Positions 24,741 through 33,390 of a DNA stretch of 64,000 bases are shown in pieces. The notes under the pieces are model-generated. The model did no database searches. It was not told where the DNA came from and saw nothing but the letters and a program-made list of their open reading frames with translations. The stretch is taken from positions 3,534,001 through 3,598,000 of the forward strand of contig NZ_CP113264.1 in assembly GCF_026642255.1 (NCBI RefSeq), given 5' to 3'. Source of the stretch: Streptomonospora nanhaiensis (lineage in GTDB: Bacteria > Actinomycetota > Actinomycetes > Streptosporangiales > Streptosporangiaceae). Every line of letters starts with the position of its first letter. Positions within the stretch are counted from its first letter, which is position 1. The position numbers were made by a program, and so were the translations under genes.

Positions 24741-24759
24741 TGTAAAGGTACCCTTTACA
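24741..24759. promoter_or_regulatory. TGTAAAGG-N3-CCTTTACA operator
   Basis: Perfect 8-base arms flank TAC immediately before the first possible start codon of the HTH-DUF3887 gene. Position and symmetry suggest an autoregulatory operator for that HTH protein. Confidence 0.7.
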
Positions 24760-24760
24760 T

Positions 24761-25369
24761 GTGCAAGGAAATTTGACAGATGTGCTGAAGGTCGTGAAGA
24801 CGCGCCTGGACGCGTTCCTCGCGTCACGCGTCCTGACGAAGGACGACGACTGGGCCGACGCGATAGGGCGTGCCGTGAGCATGCAGGCGGCCGCCGACGA
24901 CGTCGTGCGCGCTGTCGTGCAGCAGGCGCGCCGGAACGGCGCCACGTGGCAGGTCATCGGTGACGCGCTCGGCGTGAGCAGGCAAGCGGCGTTTCAGCGC
25001 TATGGCAAACCGATCGATCCCCGAACAGGAGAACCCATGAACACCACGCCACTCCCCGGCGCCGCCGAACTGGCCGCGTCGGTGATCGGGGACCTCGCTT
25101 CCGGGCAATGGACGCGTGTCACCGAGCAGTTCGATCCGGCCATGCGCGACGGCCTGTCGGAGGAGGCGCTCGCGGCCGCGTGGGCGCAGATCATCGGCCT
25201 GTCGGGAGCTTTCGAAGGGCGTGGGGAGCCGGAGGTCACCCGGGCCGGCGACGTGACGATCACGAACACGCCGCTCTCGTTCGAGGCGGGCGACTACACG
25301 GCACGGATCTCGTTCCGCGACGACCGCGCCATCGCCGGCCTGCACATCCTCGAAGGGCAGACGCCATGA
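24761..25369 (+). CDS. HTH protein with DUF3887-like C-terminal domain
   Basis: This protein of up to 202 residues has an N-terminal helix-turn-helix (ARRNGATWQVIGDALGVSRQAAFQRYG, key words IGDALGVSRQAAFQRYG) fused to a C-terminal region (AASVIGDLASGQWTRVTEQFDPAMRDGLSEEALAAAW, key words VTEQFDPAMRDGLSE) like DUF3887. The start is uncertain: GTG 24761 abuts the operator, whereas GTG 24782 has AAGGAAA upstream. It overlaps the CPBP protease gene by ATGA, so the two are one operon. It is a probable autoregulated regulator sensing a ligand through the C-terminal domain. Confidence 0.82.
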   Translation: MQGNLTDVLKVVKTRLDAFLASRVLTKDDDWADAIGRAVSMQAAADDVVRAVVQQARRNGATWQVIGDALGVSRQAAFQRYGKPIDPRTGEPMNTTPLPGAAELAASVIGDLASGQWTRVTEQFDPAMRDGLSEEALAAAWAQIIGLSGAFEGRGEPEVTRAGDVTITNTPLSFEAGDYTARISFRDDRAIAGLHILEGQTP

Positions 25370-26394
25370 CCATCAGACCTCAGCTCGGATCGAAGGCGAC
25401 CGCGGCCCGAGGCGGGCCCCGCATGAACGGCCGCGATCTGCGATCCGTCGGCGTGTTCACCGCCCTGGCGTTCGCGCTCGCCTGGCTCCTCGCGCTCCCG
25501 CTCTGGTTCGGTGACGGGCTCGCCGGCCCCTGGTTCCCCCTCGTGGCGACCGCCACGATGGCGACCCCCGCGATCGCCGCCCTCGTCGTCGTGTTCTTCG
25601 TGGAGCGGCCGAAGCACAAGGCGTGGAAACTCGGGGTGTGGCCGCTGAGACCGGTCCGCGGGCTGCTCGGCTACGGGGCGCTGGGGATCTTCGTGTCCAT
25701 CGCTCTGGTCCTGGTGGCGCTCCCGGTCGGTGCGCTGCTGGGGGTCTATCCGGCCGACTTCGCGAACTTCTCCGCGTTCCAGCAGGTCCTCGACGAGCAG
25801 GCGGGCGCCGCAGGGGCTGCCGGGATCCCGATGCCGATCGGCGCGCTCATCGCCGTCCAGCTCGCCGCACTCCCCCTGGCGGCGTTCGTCAACCTCATCC
25901 CGGCACTGGGCGAGGAACTCGGGTGGCGGGGGTGGCTGCTCCCGAAGCTGATGCCGCTCGGCACCCTGCCGGCCCTCCTGGTCTCCGGTGTGATCTGGGG
26001 CCTGTGGCACGCGCCGCTCATCCTCCTCGGGTACAACTACCCCGATGCGCCGGGTTGGCTCGGCCTGGCCGCGATGGTCGGCATGTGCGTTCTGATCGGC
26101 GCGGTCTTCGGCTGGCTGAGGCTCCGATCGGGGTCCGTGTGGCCCGCGGCCCTCGCACATGCCGCGTTCAACGGGGCGGGCGGGTCCTACCTCCTCTTCG
26201 CGAAGGCGGGAGAGCACGTCGACACCACGCAGGCGACGGTCCTGGGCTGGAGCGGATGGATCGTGCCGCTCGCGCTCGTCGTGGTCCTGGTCGCCACGGG
26301 ACAGTTCTCCTCCGCGAAGCACCCGTCCACCCCGCCGTCGCAGAAGGGCCGTCCCCCCGAACGCCCGGCGACGGGACAGGCGACCGGTGAGTAG
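25366..26394 (+). CDS. CPBP-family intramembrane metalloprotease
   Basis: This 342-residue protein with about eight transmembrane segments carries the CPBP (CAAX protease/bacteriocin-processing, Abi) motifs: EELGWRGW (EExxxR), GLWHAPL (FxxxH-equivalent His) and HAAFN (HxxxN). The Glu and His residues bind zinc or act as catalytic bases in the membrane. The substrate is unknown; relatives process CAAX proteins or confer bacteriocin immunity. Translation is coupled to the HTH-DUF3887 gene. The C-terminal 30 residues are a low-complexity tail. Confidence 0.9.
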   Translation: MTIRPQLGSKATAARGGPRMNGRDLRSVGVFTALAFALAWLLALPLWFGDGLAGPWFPLVATATMATPAIAALVVVFFVERPKHKAWKLGVWPLRPVRGLLGYGALGIFVSIALVLVALPVGALLGVYPADFANFSAFQQVLDEQAGAAGAAGIPMPIGALIAVQLAALPLAAFVNLIPALGEELGWRGWLLPKLMPLGTLPALLVSGVIWGLWHAPLILLGYNYPDAPGWLGLAAMVGMCVLIGAVFGWLRLRSGSVWPAALAHAAFNGAGGSYLLFAKAGEHVDTTQATVLGWSGWIVPLALVVVLVATGQFSSAKHPSTPPSQKGRPPERPATGQATGE

Positions 26395-26625
26395 CCGCAA
26401 CGGCCGCTGAGGCCTCCGAGGACGGGTGCGGCGGTGGCAGACGGAGGAACACCGGGGCCCTGCGCGGCCGGGGTCGCCCACAGGGCCCGGCCGACCCGGA
26501 GCCCCCGGCGTCAGGACGTCCGCGAGCGCGGTCGCAGAGAAAGTCACCGCACGCCGAGTGGAGGACAGTTCCTGACCTGAACGGTTCCTAGAGTGGGGGC
26601 GCACCCCAGCACCCCGAGGAGACCC

Positions 26626-27771
26626 ATGGGCGCCCCCACCTGGCAGGACATGACCGCACGACGCCTGTGGCGCCATGCGCTCACCTCCCCGGGCACGAGC
26701 GCGGCCGACGTGGTCGGCGCCATGTGCGGGGTCCACGCCCAGGTGATGCCGGCGGCCGAGGTGTCGCTCGGACTGCGCCTGGAGGACGCCGACCGCACGC
26801 ATGTGCGCGCCGCCCTGTGGGAGACCCACGAGCTGGTCAAGACCTTCGGCCCGCGCGGCACCGTCCACCTGCTGCCCACCCGCGAGCTGCCGCTGTGGAC
26901 CGCGGCGCTCTCGGCGGCCCAGCGCGCGGGCAACCCCTCCCCCAAGGGGGCGCTGCTCACCCCCGAGCAGACCGACGAACTGGTCGAGGCGTCCGCCGCC
27001 GTCCTCGCCGACACCGAGATGACCGTGGACGAGCTCACCGAGGCCCTGGCCGAGCGGGTCGGCTCCTGGGCGGCCGACCCCGTCATGGACGCCTTCCAGG
27101 CCAAGTGGCCGCGCTGGCGGCAGGCCACCCACACCCTCGCCAACCGCGGCTCCCTGTGCTTCGGCCCGATGCGCGGCCGCAAGGTCACCTACACCAGCCC
27201 CCGCCGATGGCTGCCGGACACCGCTCCGGCCGACACCGAACGGGCCCTCGCCCACGTGCTGACCGGTTACCTGCGCGCCTACGGCCCGGCCACGCCCCAG
27301 CACTTCGCCCAGTGGCTCTCCGCGCCCAGGCGCTGGGCGGTCGAGCTGTTCGCGTCCATGGGCGGGCTCGTCGAACCCGTCGAGGTGGAGGGCGCCACCC
27401 TCTACCAGGTCGCCGGGGACGCCGCCGCCCCTCCCGCACCCGCCCCGGAGGTCCTGCTGCTGCCCTACTTCGACGCCTACACCGTGGGCTGCCACCCGCG
27501 CGACGTGGTCTTCCCCGGTCCGGCCCGCCGGCGTGCGCTGGCCCGGGGCCAGGCCGGGACCCACCCCGTCCTGTTCGTGGACGGTCTGGCGGCCGGGGTC
27601 TGGCACCAGCGGCGGTCGGGCCGTCACCTCGACATCACCGTGGAGGCCCTGGCCCCGCTCCCGCCGGCACGGCGCGACGCCGTCGCCGAGCAGGCCGAAC
27701 GGGTCGGGCGCATCCTCCAGGCCTCTCCGCGCCCGGCCTTCGACACCGTCACCGTGGGCCCCCACGCCTGA
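26626..27771 (+). CDS. winged-helix DNA-binding domain protein (HTH_42/AlkZ-related)
   Basis: This 381-residue protein belongs to the HTH_42 family, whose members include the AlkZ/YcaQ DNA glycosylases. Landmarks are GVHAQVMPAAEVSLGLRL, RGTVHLLPTRELPLW and a C-terminal VLLLPYFDAYTVGCHPRD. The AQVM segment sits where AlkZ enzymes carry the catalytic QxD/QxQ motif, but I cannot see an exact match, so glycosylase activity is uncertain. GAGGAG precedes the ATG. A hairpin terminator follows. Confidence 0.85.
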   Translation: MGAPTWQDMTARRLWRHALTSPGTSAADVVGAMCGVHAQVMPAAEVSLGLRLEDADRTHVRAALWETHELVKTFGPRGTVHLLPTRELPLWTAALSAAQRAGNPSPKGALLTPEQTDELVEASAAVLADTEMTVDELTEALAERVGSWAADPVMDAFQAKWPRWRQATHTLANRGSLCFGPMRGRKVTYTSPRRWLPDTAPADTERALAHVLTGYLRAYGPATPQHFAQWLSAPRRWAVELFASMGGLVEPVEVEGATLYQVAGDAAAPPAPAPEVLLLPYFDAYTVGCHPRDVVFPGPARRRALARGQAGTHPVLFVDGLAAGVWHQRRSGRHLDITVEALAPLPPARRDAVAEQAERVGRILQASPRPAFDTVTVGPHA

Positions 27772-27775
27772 CGAC

Positions 27776-27803
27776 GGGTCCGCCGCCGACCGGCGGCGGA
27801 CCC
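27776..27803 (+). terminator. terminator hairpin
   Basis: GGGTCCGCCGCCG (27776-27788) and its exact complement (27791-27803) lie 4 bases after the winged-helix stop. Confidence 0.75.
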
Positions 27804-27868
27804 GGACCCTCCACCCCACCCACCCGAGGCGGAAAGGCCGCGGCTCGCAGTCCGGGCCCAGGTACGCG

Positions 27869-28501
27869 ATGACGAACAAGACCGACTTCAAGAAGACCCT
27901 CGACGCCTACCGGGCGCCACGGGGCCGGTTCCGGATCGCCGAGATACCGGACCTGCACTACCTGATGATCGACGGCCGCGGGGACCCGAACACCTCACCG
28001 GCCTTCGCCGAGGCGGTCGGGGCGCTCTACCCGGTGGCCTACAAGCTGAAGTTCGCCAGCAAGCGGGAGCTCGGGCGCGACTACGTCGTCATGCCCCTGG
28101 AGGGCCTGTGGTGGGCCGAGGACATGGACGCCTTCACGGCGGCCCGCGACAAGTCCCGGTGGGACTGGACCATGATGATCATGGTCCCGGACTGGACCGA
28201 CCAGGACATGTTCGCCTCCGCCGTCGAGCGTGCGGCGGCCGGGAACAGGCCGGCGCGCCTGGGCGACGTCCGCCTGGAGCGGCTGTCGGAGGGCCGGTGC
28301 GTGCAGACGCTGCACGTCGGCCCGTTCGACGGGGAGGCCGGGGTCCTGGCACGGATGCACCACGAGTTCATCCCCGACCACGGGCTGCGCATGACCGGAA
28401 AACACCACGAGATCTACCTCGGCGACTTGCGCAGGGTCGCACCGGAGAGGATGCGCACCATCCTCCGGCAACCGGTCGAGGCCGCGGACGCGGGCGGGTA
28501 G
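27869..28501 (+). CDS. GyrI-like domain protein
   Basis: This 210-residue protein starts MTNKTDFKKTLDAYRAPRG and has the GyrI-like/BtrG-type pattern FRIAEIPDLHYLMIDGRGDPNTSPAF, VVMPLEGLWW, SRWDWTMMIMVPDW and QTLHVGPFDGE. This clade is known as small-molecule-binding or cyclopropanoid-hydrolase-like SOUL/GyrI domain proteins. No DNA-binding domain is attached, so a direct regulatory role is not indicated. The ligand is unknown. Confidence 0.87.
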   Translation: MTNKTDFKKTLDAYRAPRGRFRIAEIPDLHYLMIDGRGDPNTSPAFAEAVGALYPVAYKLKFASKRELGRDYVVMPLEGLWWAEDMDAFTAARDKSRWDWTMMIMVPDWTDQDMFASAVERAAAGNRPARLGDVRLERLSEGRCVQTLHVGPFDGEAGVLARMHHEFIPDHGLRMTGKHHEIYLGDLRRVAPERMRTILRQPVEAADAGG

Positions 28502-28682
28502 CGGCACGCCGGGCGGGTACGGGAGACGGTGCCGCGCCCGCCCGGTCCGGAGCGCCCGGGCCGGTCCACGCGCGGGTTCTCGGCGGAGGCGTTCGGCCCG
28601 CCGCCCCGCGGAAAACCCTTTCTGTTGCGCGCCGGCGCGGCGCTAACATGCACAACCGCCTGTTCTCTCATCCAGGGGAGCC

Positions 28683-29201
28683 ATGGAACACGACTGGCAG
28701 GTCTGTGCCGACAACGCCGTCACCTGGGCACGACAGCATCTCGGATCGACCGCTTACACCTCGCGCTGCCTCGCCTTCGTGGAGGACGCCTACGAACGGT
28801 CCAACCACGTGGAGATCTTCGGTGGCGACTTCGCCGGTGAGTCCGCCCGGATCTATGCGGCGCGGGAGAATACCGGAGTTCCTCCGACCGGCGCCTTCGC
28901 CTTCTACGACAGCACCGGGGAGTTGTTCGGCCGCCGACAGGACTGGGGCCACGTGGGGCTGTGCGTCGGGGACGGCCGGGTCGTGCACGCCTGGGACCGG
29001 GTCAGGATCGACCACTATCTCGACATCCCGGACCTGGCGGCGCCTCCGGGCTGGGATCCCCCGCGCTGGGTCGGATGGACACCGGTCCAGCGCATCTTCC
29101 GGGGATGTAGGCCCAAGGACTGGGAGGCCGTCGGCGACGCGTCCGCAGCCGCGCAGCGCATGCAGGCGACCAGGTTCGGTGAGGGGCCGGGGCCGGCCTG
29201 A
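28683..29201 (+). CDS. NlpC/P60-like papain-fold protein without signal peptide
   Basis: This 172-residue protein has a likely papain-like catalytic layout: Cys in TSRCLAFVEDAY and His in WGHVGLCVGDGRVVHAWD, about 65 residues later, as in NlpC/P60 or amidase folds. It has no signal peptide or cell-wall-binding domain, unusual for a peptidoglycan hydrolase. The GTAC-free ribosome-binding site CAGGGGAGCC precedes the ATG. It could be a cytoplasmic amidase or a toxin-type effector; assignment to the fold rests on motifs only. Confidence 0.75.
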   Translation: MEHDWQVCADNAVTWARQHLGSTAYTSRCLAFVEDAYERSNHVEIFGGDFAGESARIYAARENTGVPPTGAFAFYDSTGELFGRRQDWGHVGLCVGDGRVVHAWDRVRIDHYLDIPDLAAPPGWDPPRWVGWTPVQRIFRGCRPKDWEAVGDASAAAQRMQATRFGEGPGPA

Positions 29202-29339
29202 CACCCGTGTGGGGCCCGGGCCGAGGCGCGACGGACCGGCCCGACACCGCCGCCTTGGGCGGCCGCGCACGCCGCACCGCCGCCGACCTGGCCCGCCGGG
29301 CCCTTACCGGCGGCCCCGCTCCCCCCTATGCTGCCGGGC

Positions 29340-30344
29340 ATGGCAACACACGAGCGGGAGATCACCGCCCCTGTCGACCTGTGCGCGCCCGACGGCCGCC
29401 TCAACCCCGACGCCGTGGGGTGGTCGCGCACCCCCCTGCACCGGAGCGCGCTCCCCGGCTGGGGCCGCCGCAAGAAGTGGGAGTACTGGTGTGTGTCCAC
29501 CCCCACCCACCTGGTCGCCCTCACCGTCGCCGACATCGACTACCTCGGAGTGGTCGGCGTGTACCTCCTGGAGTACGGGGGCCGCGAGGTGAGCCGCACC
29601 TCCCTGCGTCCGCTCGCCCACGGCGTCCGCCTGCCCGACACCCTGGGCGCCGGGACGGGCGCGGCCATCGGACCCGTGCGCGCCCTCGTCCAGGAGGCGC
29701 CCGGCGCGACACGGCTCCGCTTCTCCTGCGACACCCCCGAGGGCAGGCTCCACGGCGACCTCACCGTCGACCTGCCCCAGGACCACGAGACCATGAACGT
29801 GGTCATCCCCTGGAGCGCCGACCGCTTCCAGTACACCTCCAAGCACACCGCCCGCCCCGCCCGGGGCGCGGTCCGCCTCGGAGGGGACGTCCTGGACTTC
29901 GGGGGCGGCTGGGGGGTGCTCGACCACGGGCGCGGCCGCTGGCCCTACGACACCCGGTGGAACTGGGGCGCGGCCTCCGGCCGCACCGACGGCCGCACGG
30001 TGGGGCTGCAGTTCGGCGGCAGGTGGACCGAGGGCACCGGCCTGACCGAGAACGCCCTGTGCGTGGACGGGCGCCTGTCCAAGATCGGCGAGGAACTCGA
30101 ATGGGAGTACGACCCCGACGACGCCCTCACCCCCTGGTGGATCCGCACCCCCGGCTCCGACCAGGTCGACCTCGTCTTCACCCCCTTCCACGAGCGGGTC
30201 GACCGCACCGACGCCGGCGTCCTCGTCAACGACACCCACCAGTGCTTCGGCCACTACACCGGCACCGTGCACACCGACGACGGCCACCCGGTGGCCGTGG
30301 ACGGCCTCTTCGGATTCGCCGAACACGTGCACATGCGCTGGTGA
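29340..30344 (+). CDS. DUF2804 domain-containing protein
   Basis: This 334-residue protein matches DUF2804: GWSRTPLHRSALPGWGRRKKWEYWCV near the N-terminus, VVIPWSADRFQYTSKH, GGWGVLDHGRGRWPYDTRWNWGAASG (key words DHGRGRWPYDTRWNW) and a C-terminal CFGHYTGTV. The fold is a lipocalin-like or CrtC-like beta structure; the function is unknown. No signal peptide is seen. Confidence 0.9.
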   Translation: MATHEREITAPVDLCAPDGRLNPDAVGWSRTPLHRSALPGWGRRKKWEYWCVSTPTHLVALTVADIDYLGVVGVYLLEYGGREVSRTSLRPLAHGVRLPDTLGAGTGAAIGPVRALVQEAPGATRLRFSCDTPEGRLHGDLTVDLPQDHETMNVVIPWSADRFQYTSKHTARPARGAVRLGGDVLDFGGGWGVLDHGRGRWPYDTRWNWGAASGRTDGRTVGLQFGGRWTEGTGLTENALCVDGRLSKIGEELEWEYDPDDALTPWWIRTPGSDQVDLVFTPFHERVDRTDAGVLVNDTHQCFGHYTGTVHTDDGHPVAVDGLFGFAEHVHMRW

Positions 30345-30408
30345 CACGGGTGCGGTCCCGGTCCGTGGCGGTGCCCGAGCCGGCGCCGCCTCGGCTATTT
30401 TCGGCAGG

Positions 30409-31455
30409 GTGAGCAATCTCGAACCCCACCCCGCCGAAGAGCGCGTGTGCGCCGGGGAGATCGACCCCGCCCTCCCCGACCCGGACACCGAACTCCTCGA
30501 ACCCCGCGAGGTCCCCCTGGGCGGGCCCCGCGCGATGCTGGTCCGCCGGGCCCTCCCGGGCAAGAACCGCCGCATGGTCGGCGCCTGGTGCTTCGCCGAC
30601 GCCTACGGCCCCACGGACGTCTCCCCGGGCGCCGGCATGCAGGTGCCGCCGCACCCCCACATCGGCCTCCAGACCGTCAGCTGGCTGGTGAGGGGGACGG
30701 TCCACCACCGCGACAGCGTCGGCTCCGACCAGCTGGTCCGCCCCGGCCAGCTCAACCTCATGACCGCCGGGCACGGCATCGCCCACTCCGAGCGCACCCC
30801 CGCCGACGCCCCCCGCGACCTGCACGGCGCCCAGCTGTGGGTGGCCCTGCCCGGGGCCGACCGCGAGGGCGACCCGCACTTCGAGCACCACGCCGACCTG
30901 CCCGTCCTGGACCTCCCTCTCCTGGACCGGGCCGGCGCGGCCCCCGCGGAACCGCCGGCGCACGGGGCGAGGGTCACGGTGATCATGGGCGAGGTGGACG
31001 GGCGCCGCTCCCCCGCCCGCACCTACACCCCGCTCATGGGCGCCGAACTGGTGCTGGAGCCCGGCGCCCGCGTGCGCATGCCCCTGGAACCGGGGTTCGA
31101 GCACGGCGTGCTGGCACTGGACGCGACCGTGCACACCCTCGGGCACCGGGTCGGCGCGGGATCCCTGCTCTACCTGGGGCAGGGGCGCGACCACGCCGTC
31201 CTGCACGCCGAGGAGCGCGCCCACCTGCTGGTCATCGGCGGCGAGCCCTTCGCCGAGGACCTGGTGATGTGGTGGAACTTCGTCGGACGCGACCACGACG
31301 AGATCGTCCGGGCGCGCACCGCCTGGGAACAGGGCCGCGAGGCGCCCGCACCCGGATCCCGCTTCCCCGCGGTGGCCGGTGACGGGGGCGCGGCACTGCC
31401 CGCGCCCGACCTGCCCAACGCCCGCCTGCGGCCCAGGCCCCGCCACCGCCCCTGA
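30409..31455 (+). CDS. pirin-family protein
   Basis: This 348-residue bicupin matches pirin proteins in the metal-binding N-terminal cupin: PPHPHIGLQTVSWL (two His), TVHHRDS, and GHGIAHSERTP (His and Glu). Bacterial pirins act as quercetin 2,3-dioxygenases or redox-responsive partners of metabolic enzymes. The GTG start at 30409 is the only good one near the conserved beginning. The gene ends before a 16-base-pair terminator hairpin and appears monocistronic. Confidence 0.9.
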   Translation: MSNLEPHPAEERVCAGEIDPALPDPDTELLEPREVPLGGPRAMLVRRALPGKNRRMVGAWCFADAYGPTDVSPGAGMQVPPHPHIGLQTVSWLVRGTVHHRDSVGSDQLVRPGQLNLMTAGHGIAHSERTPADAPRDLHGAQLWVALPGADREGDPHFEHHADLPVLDLPLLDRAGAAPAEPPAHGARVTVIMGEVDGRRSPARTYTPLMGAELVLEPGARVRMPLEPGFEHGVLALDATVHTLGHRVGAGSLLYLGQGRDHAVLHAEERAHLLVIGGEPFAEDLVMWWNFVGRDHDEIVRARTAWEQGREAPAPGSRFPAVAGDGGAALPAPDLPNARLRPRPRHRP

Positions 31456-31483
31456 GACCCCTCCGGCCCCGTACGGCAGGACC

Positions 31484-31520
31484 TGTGGCGGCGCCCCCGT
31501 ACCCCGGGGGCGCCGCCACA
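31484..31520 (+). terminator. terminator hairpin after the pirin gene
   Basis: TGTGGCGGCGCCCCCG (31484-31499) pairs exactly with 31505-31520 around a 5-base loop. Confidence 0.85.
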
Positions 31521-31561
31521 CGCGTGTGCAAGCGCGACTGAAGAGAGGTGTCCAGTGTTCC

Positions 31562-31721
31562 TTGACACACACGCGGGGTACGTCCATACCTGGACAAAGT
31601 GATACGAAAACCGTATTGCTGCACGACATGCGGCGAGGCGAAATGTCCCAACGATGCCGCCTGGACCAACTCCTGCTACGGTGCGGTTCGCGAACTACGG
31701 GATGATTTAGGAGGCCTGAAC
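31562..31721 (+). promoter_or_regulatory. promoter and possibly structured leader of the NSS transporter gene
   Basis: TTGACA at 31562-31567 is a consensus -35; a weaker -10 (CATACC) lies 17 bases on. The 120-base leader can form mutually exclusive pairs: the segment CCGTA at 31611-31615 can pair with TACG at 31603-31606, or with TACGG at 31677-31681 or 31696-31700. It also contains GACAT/ATGTC (31625 region) and GTTCGCGAAC (31686-31695). This resembles a cis-regulatory RNA but matches no class I can name. GGAGG at 31710-31714 is the ribosome-binding site. Confidence 0.5.
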
Positions 31722-33266
31722 ATGGCCCAACAGCCTCGCGAGCAGTGGGGGACGCGCGCGGGATTCCTGATGGCGGCGATCGGATCCGCCGTCGGACTCG
31801 GGAACATCTGGCGATTCCCCTACATCGCCTACGAGAACGGCGGTGGGGCGTTCATGCTGCCCTACCTGGTGGCCCTGCTCACCGCCGGTATCCCACTCCT
31901 GATCCTGGAGTACTCGATCGGCCACCGGTACCGGTCCTCCGCCCCCCTGTCCTACAGACGGATCTCCCGGCCCGCCGAGGCCATCGGCTGGTGGCAGGTG
32001 GCGATCTGCTTCGTCATCGCCATCTTCTACGGCGCGATCATCGCCTGGAGCGCCTCGTACATCTACTTCTCGGTCACCGGCGCCTGGGGGGACGACCCCA
32101 ACGGGTTCTTCTTCGGCGACTACCTCCAGATGAGCGAGACCCCCGGCGGGATCACCGGGTACGTGCCCGCGGTGGCATGGCCGCTGGTCGGCGTGTGGGT
32201 CGTGGTACTGGCCATCCTGGCCCTGGGCGTGCGCAACGGCATCGAGAAGGCCAACAAGGTCTTCATCCCGCTGCTGGCGGTCCTGTTCCTCGTCCTGGTG
32301 GTGCAGGCGCTCACCCTGGACGGCGCCGTCGCCGGCCTGGACGCCCTGTTCACCCCCGACTGGAACGCCATGCTCGACGGCAGCGTGTGGGTGGCGGCCT
32401 ACGGACAGATCTTCTTCTCGCTGTCCATCGGGTTCGGCATCATGGTCACCTACGCCTCCTACCTCAAGCGCAAGGCCGACCTGACCGGCTCGGCCATGGT
32501 CGCGGGCTTCGCCAACAGCTCCTTCGAGCTGCTCGCGGGCATCGGTGTGTTCGCGGCGCTGGGCTTCATGGCCACCGCCGCCGGAACCGCGGTCGACGAG
32601 GTCGCCACCTCGGGCATCGGGCTGGCCTTCATCGCCTTCCCGCAGATCATCTCCACCCTGCCCTTCGGCGGGGCGCTGTTCGGCGTGCTCTTCTTCGCCT
32701 CGCTGATGATCGCCGGGCTGACCTCCCTGATCAGCATCGTCCAGGTCGTCGTCTCCGCCGTCCAGGACCGGGTCGGCCTGGGCCGCCTGCAGTCCGTCTT
32801 CCTGGTCGGCGGCATCATCGCCCTGGTCTCCATCCTGATCTTCCCCACCCACCAGGGCCTGCACTACCTGGACGTGTTCGACCACTTCATCAACCAGTAC
32901 GGCATCGTCCTGGCCGCCCTGGCGATGCTCATCGTCTTCGGGTGGGTCCTGCGCCGACTGCCGATGTTCCAGAAGCACGCCAACGAGGTGTCCTCCATCC
33001 GCCTGGGCACGTGGTGGAAGGTCGTGCTGGGCGGAATCACACCGGTCCTGCTCGGCTTCATGATGTGGGACAGCCTGCGCACCGAGCTCACGGAGAACTA
33101 CGCGGGCTACTCCACCGGGTTCCTGCTCTCCGCGGGCTGGGGCGTGGCGATCGGCGCCCTCGTGTTCGGGATCGTCGTCTCGCTGTTCCCCTGGAAGCGC
33201 GCCGACGCCATCGCCCGAGAGGACGCGGCCGACGCCGCCCTGACCGCCAAGGAAGGTGACAGCTGA
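31722..33266 (+). CDS. metP: sodium-dependent NSS-family amino-acid transporter, MetP-like
   Basis: This 514-residue neurotransmitter:sodium symporter has 11-12 hydrophobic helices and the family signature GSAVGLGNIWRFPYIAYENG (key words GSAVGLGNIWRFP) in helix 1, which lines the substrate and Na1/Na2 sites. Other landmarks are FFSLSIGFGIMVTYASYL and the FANSSFELLAG helix. The immediately coupled 37-residue MetS-like protein identifies it with the methionine/alanine importer MetPS described in Corynebacterium glutamicum. The ATG overlaps a good GGAGG site. Na+-coupled uptake of methionine or alanine is inferred from that pairing. Confidence 0.88.
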   Translation: MAQQPREQWGTRAGFLMAAIGSAVGLGNIWRFPYIAYENGGGAFMLPYLVALLTAGIPLLILEYSIGHRYRSSAPLSYRRISRPAEAIGWWQVAICFVIAIFYGAIIAWSASYIYFSVTGAWGDDPNGFFFGDYLQMSETPGGITGYVPAVAWPLVGVWVVVLAILALGVRNGIEKANKVFIPLLAVLFLVLVVQALTLDGAVAGLDALFTPDWNAMLDGSVWVAAYGQIFFSLSIGFGIMVTYASYLKRKADLTGSAMVAGFANSSFELLAGIGVFAALGFMATAAGTAVDEVATSGIGLAFIAFPQIISTLPFGGALFGVLFFASLMIAGLTSLISIVQVVVSAVQDRVGLGRLQSVFLVGGIIALVSILIFPTHQGLHYLDVFDHFINQYGIVLAALAMLIVFGWVLRRLPMFQKHANEVSSIRLGTWWKVVLGGITPVLLGFMMWDSLRTELTENYAGYSTGFLLSAGWGVAIGALVFGIVVSLFPWKRADAIAREDAADAALTAKEGDS

Positions 33267-33379
33267 TGTCCACCAGCGCGATCGTCATGATGGTCGTCTC
33301 CATCGCCGTGCTCTGGGGCGGCCTCGTCGCGGCCGTCGTCCACCTGCGGCGCCACCCCGACGAGTCCGGGCCGGAGTAG
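33266..33379 (+). CDS. metS: MetS-like small subunit of methionine/alanine importer
   Basis: This 37-residue single-span membrane protein begins MSTSAIVMMVVSIAVLWGGL, continues VAAVVHLRRHPDE and ends in an acidic tail. It is the size and pattern of the MetS small subunits that accompany NSS transporters and are needed for their function. Its ATG shares one base with the transporter stop (TGATG), so it is translationally coupled. A strong hairpin follows. It is too short to be caught by many gene finders. Confidence 0.88.
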   Translation: MSTSAIVMMVVSIAVLWGGLVAAVVHLRRHPDESGPE

Positions 33380-33390
33380 GCGCCGGGCAG

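Noticed and set aside
31562-31721. A known S-box (SAM-I) or SAM-IV riboswitch before metP
   Set aside because: The hallmark GGCAACC-type core and kink-turn segments are absent; only generic alternative pairing remains, so it is reported as a candidate structured leader, not as a known riboswitch.
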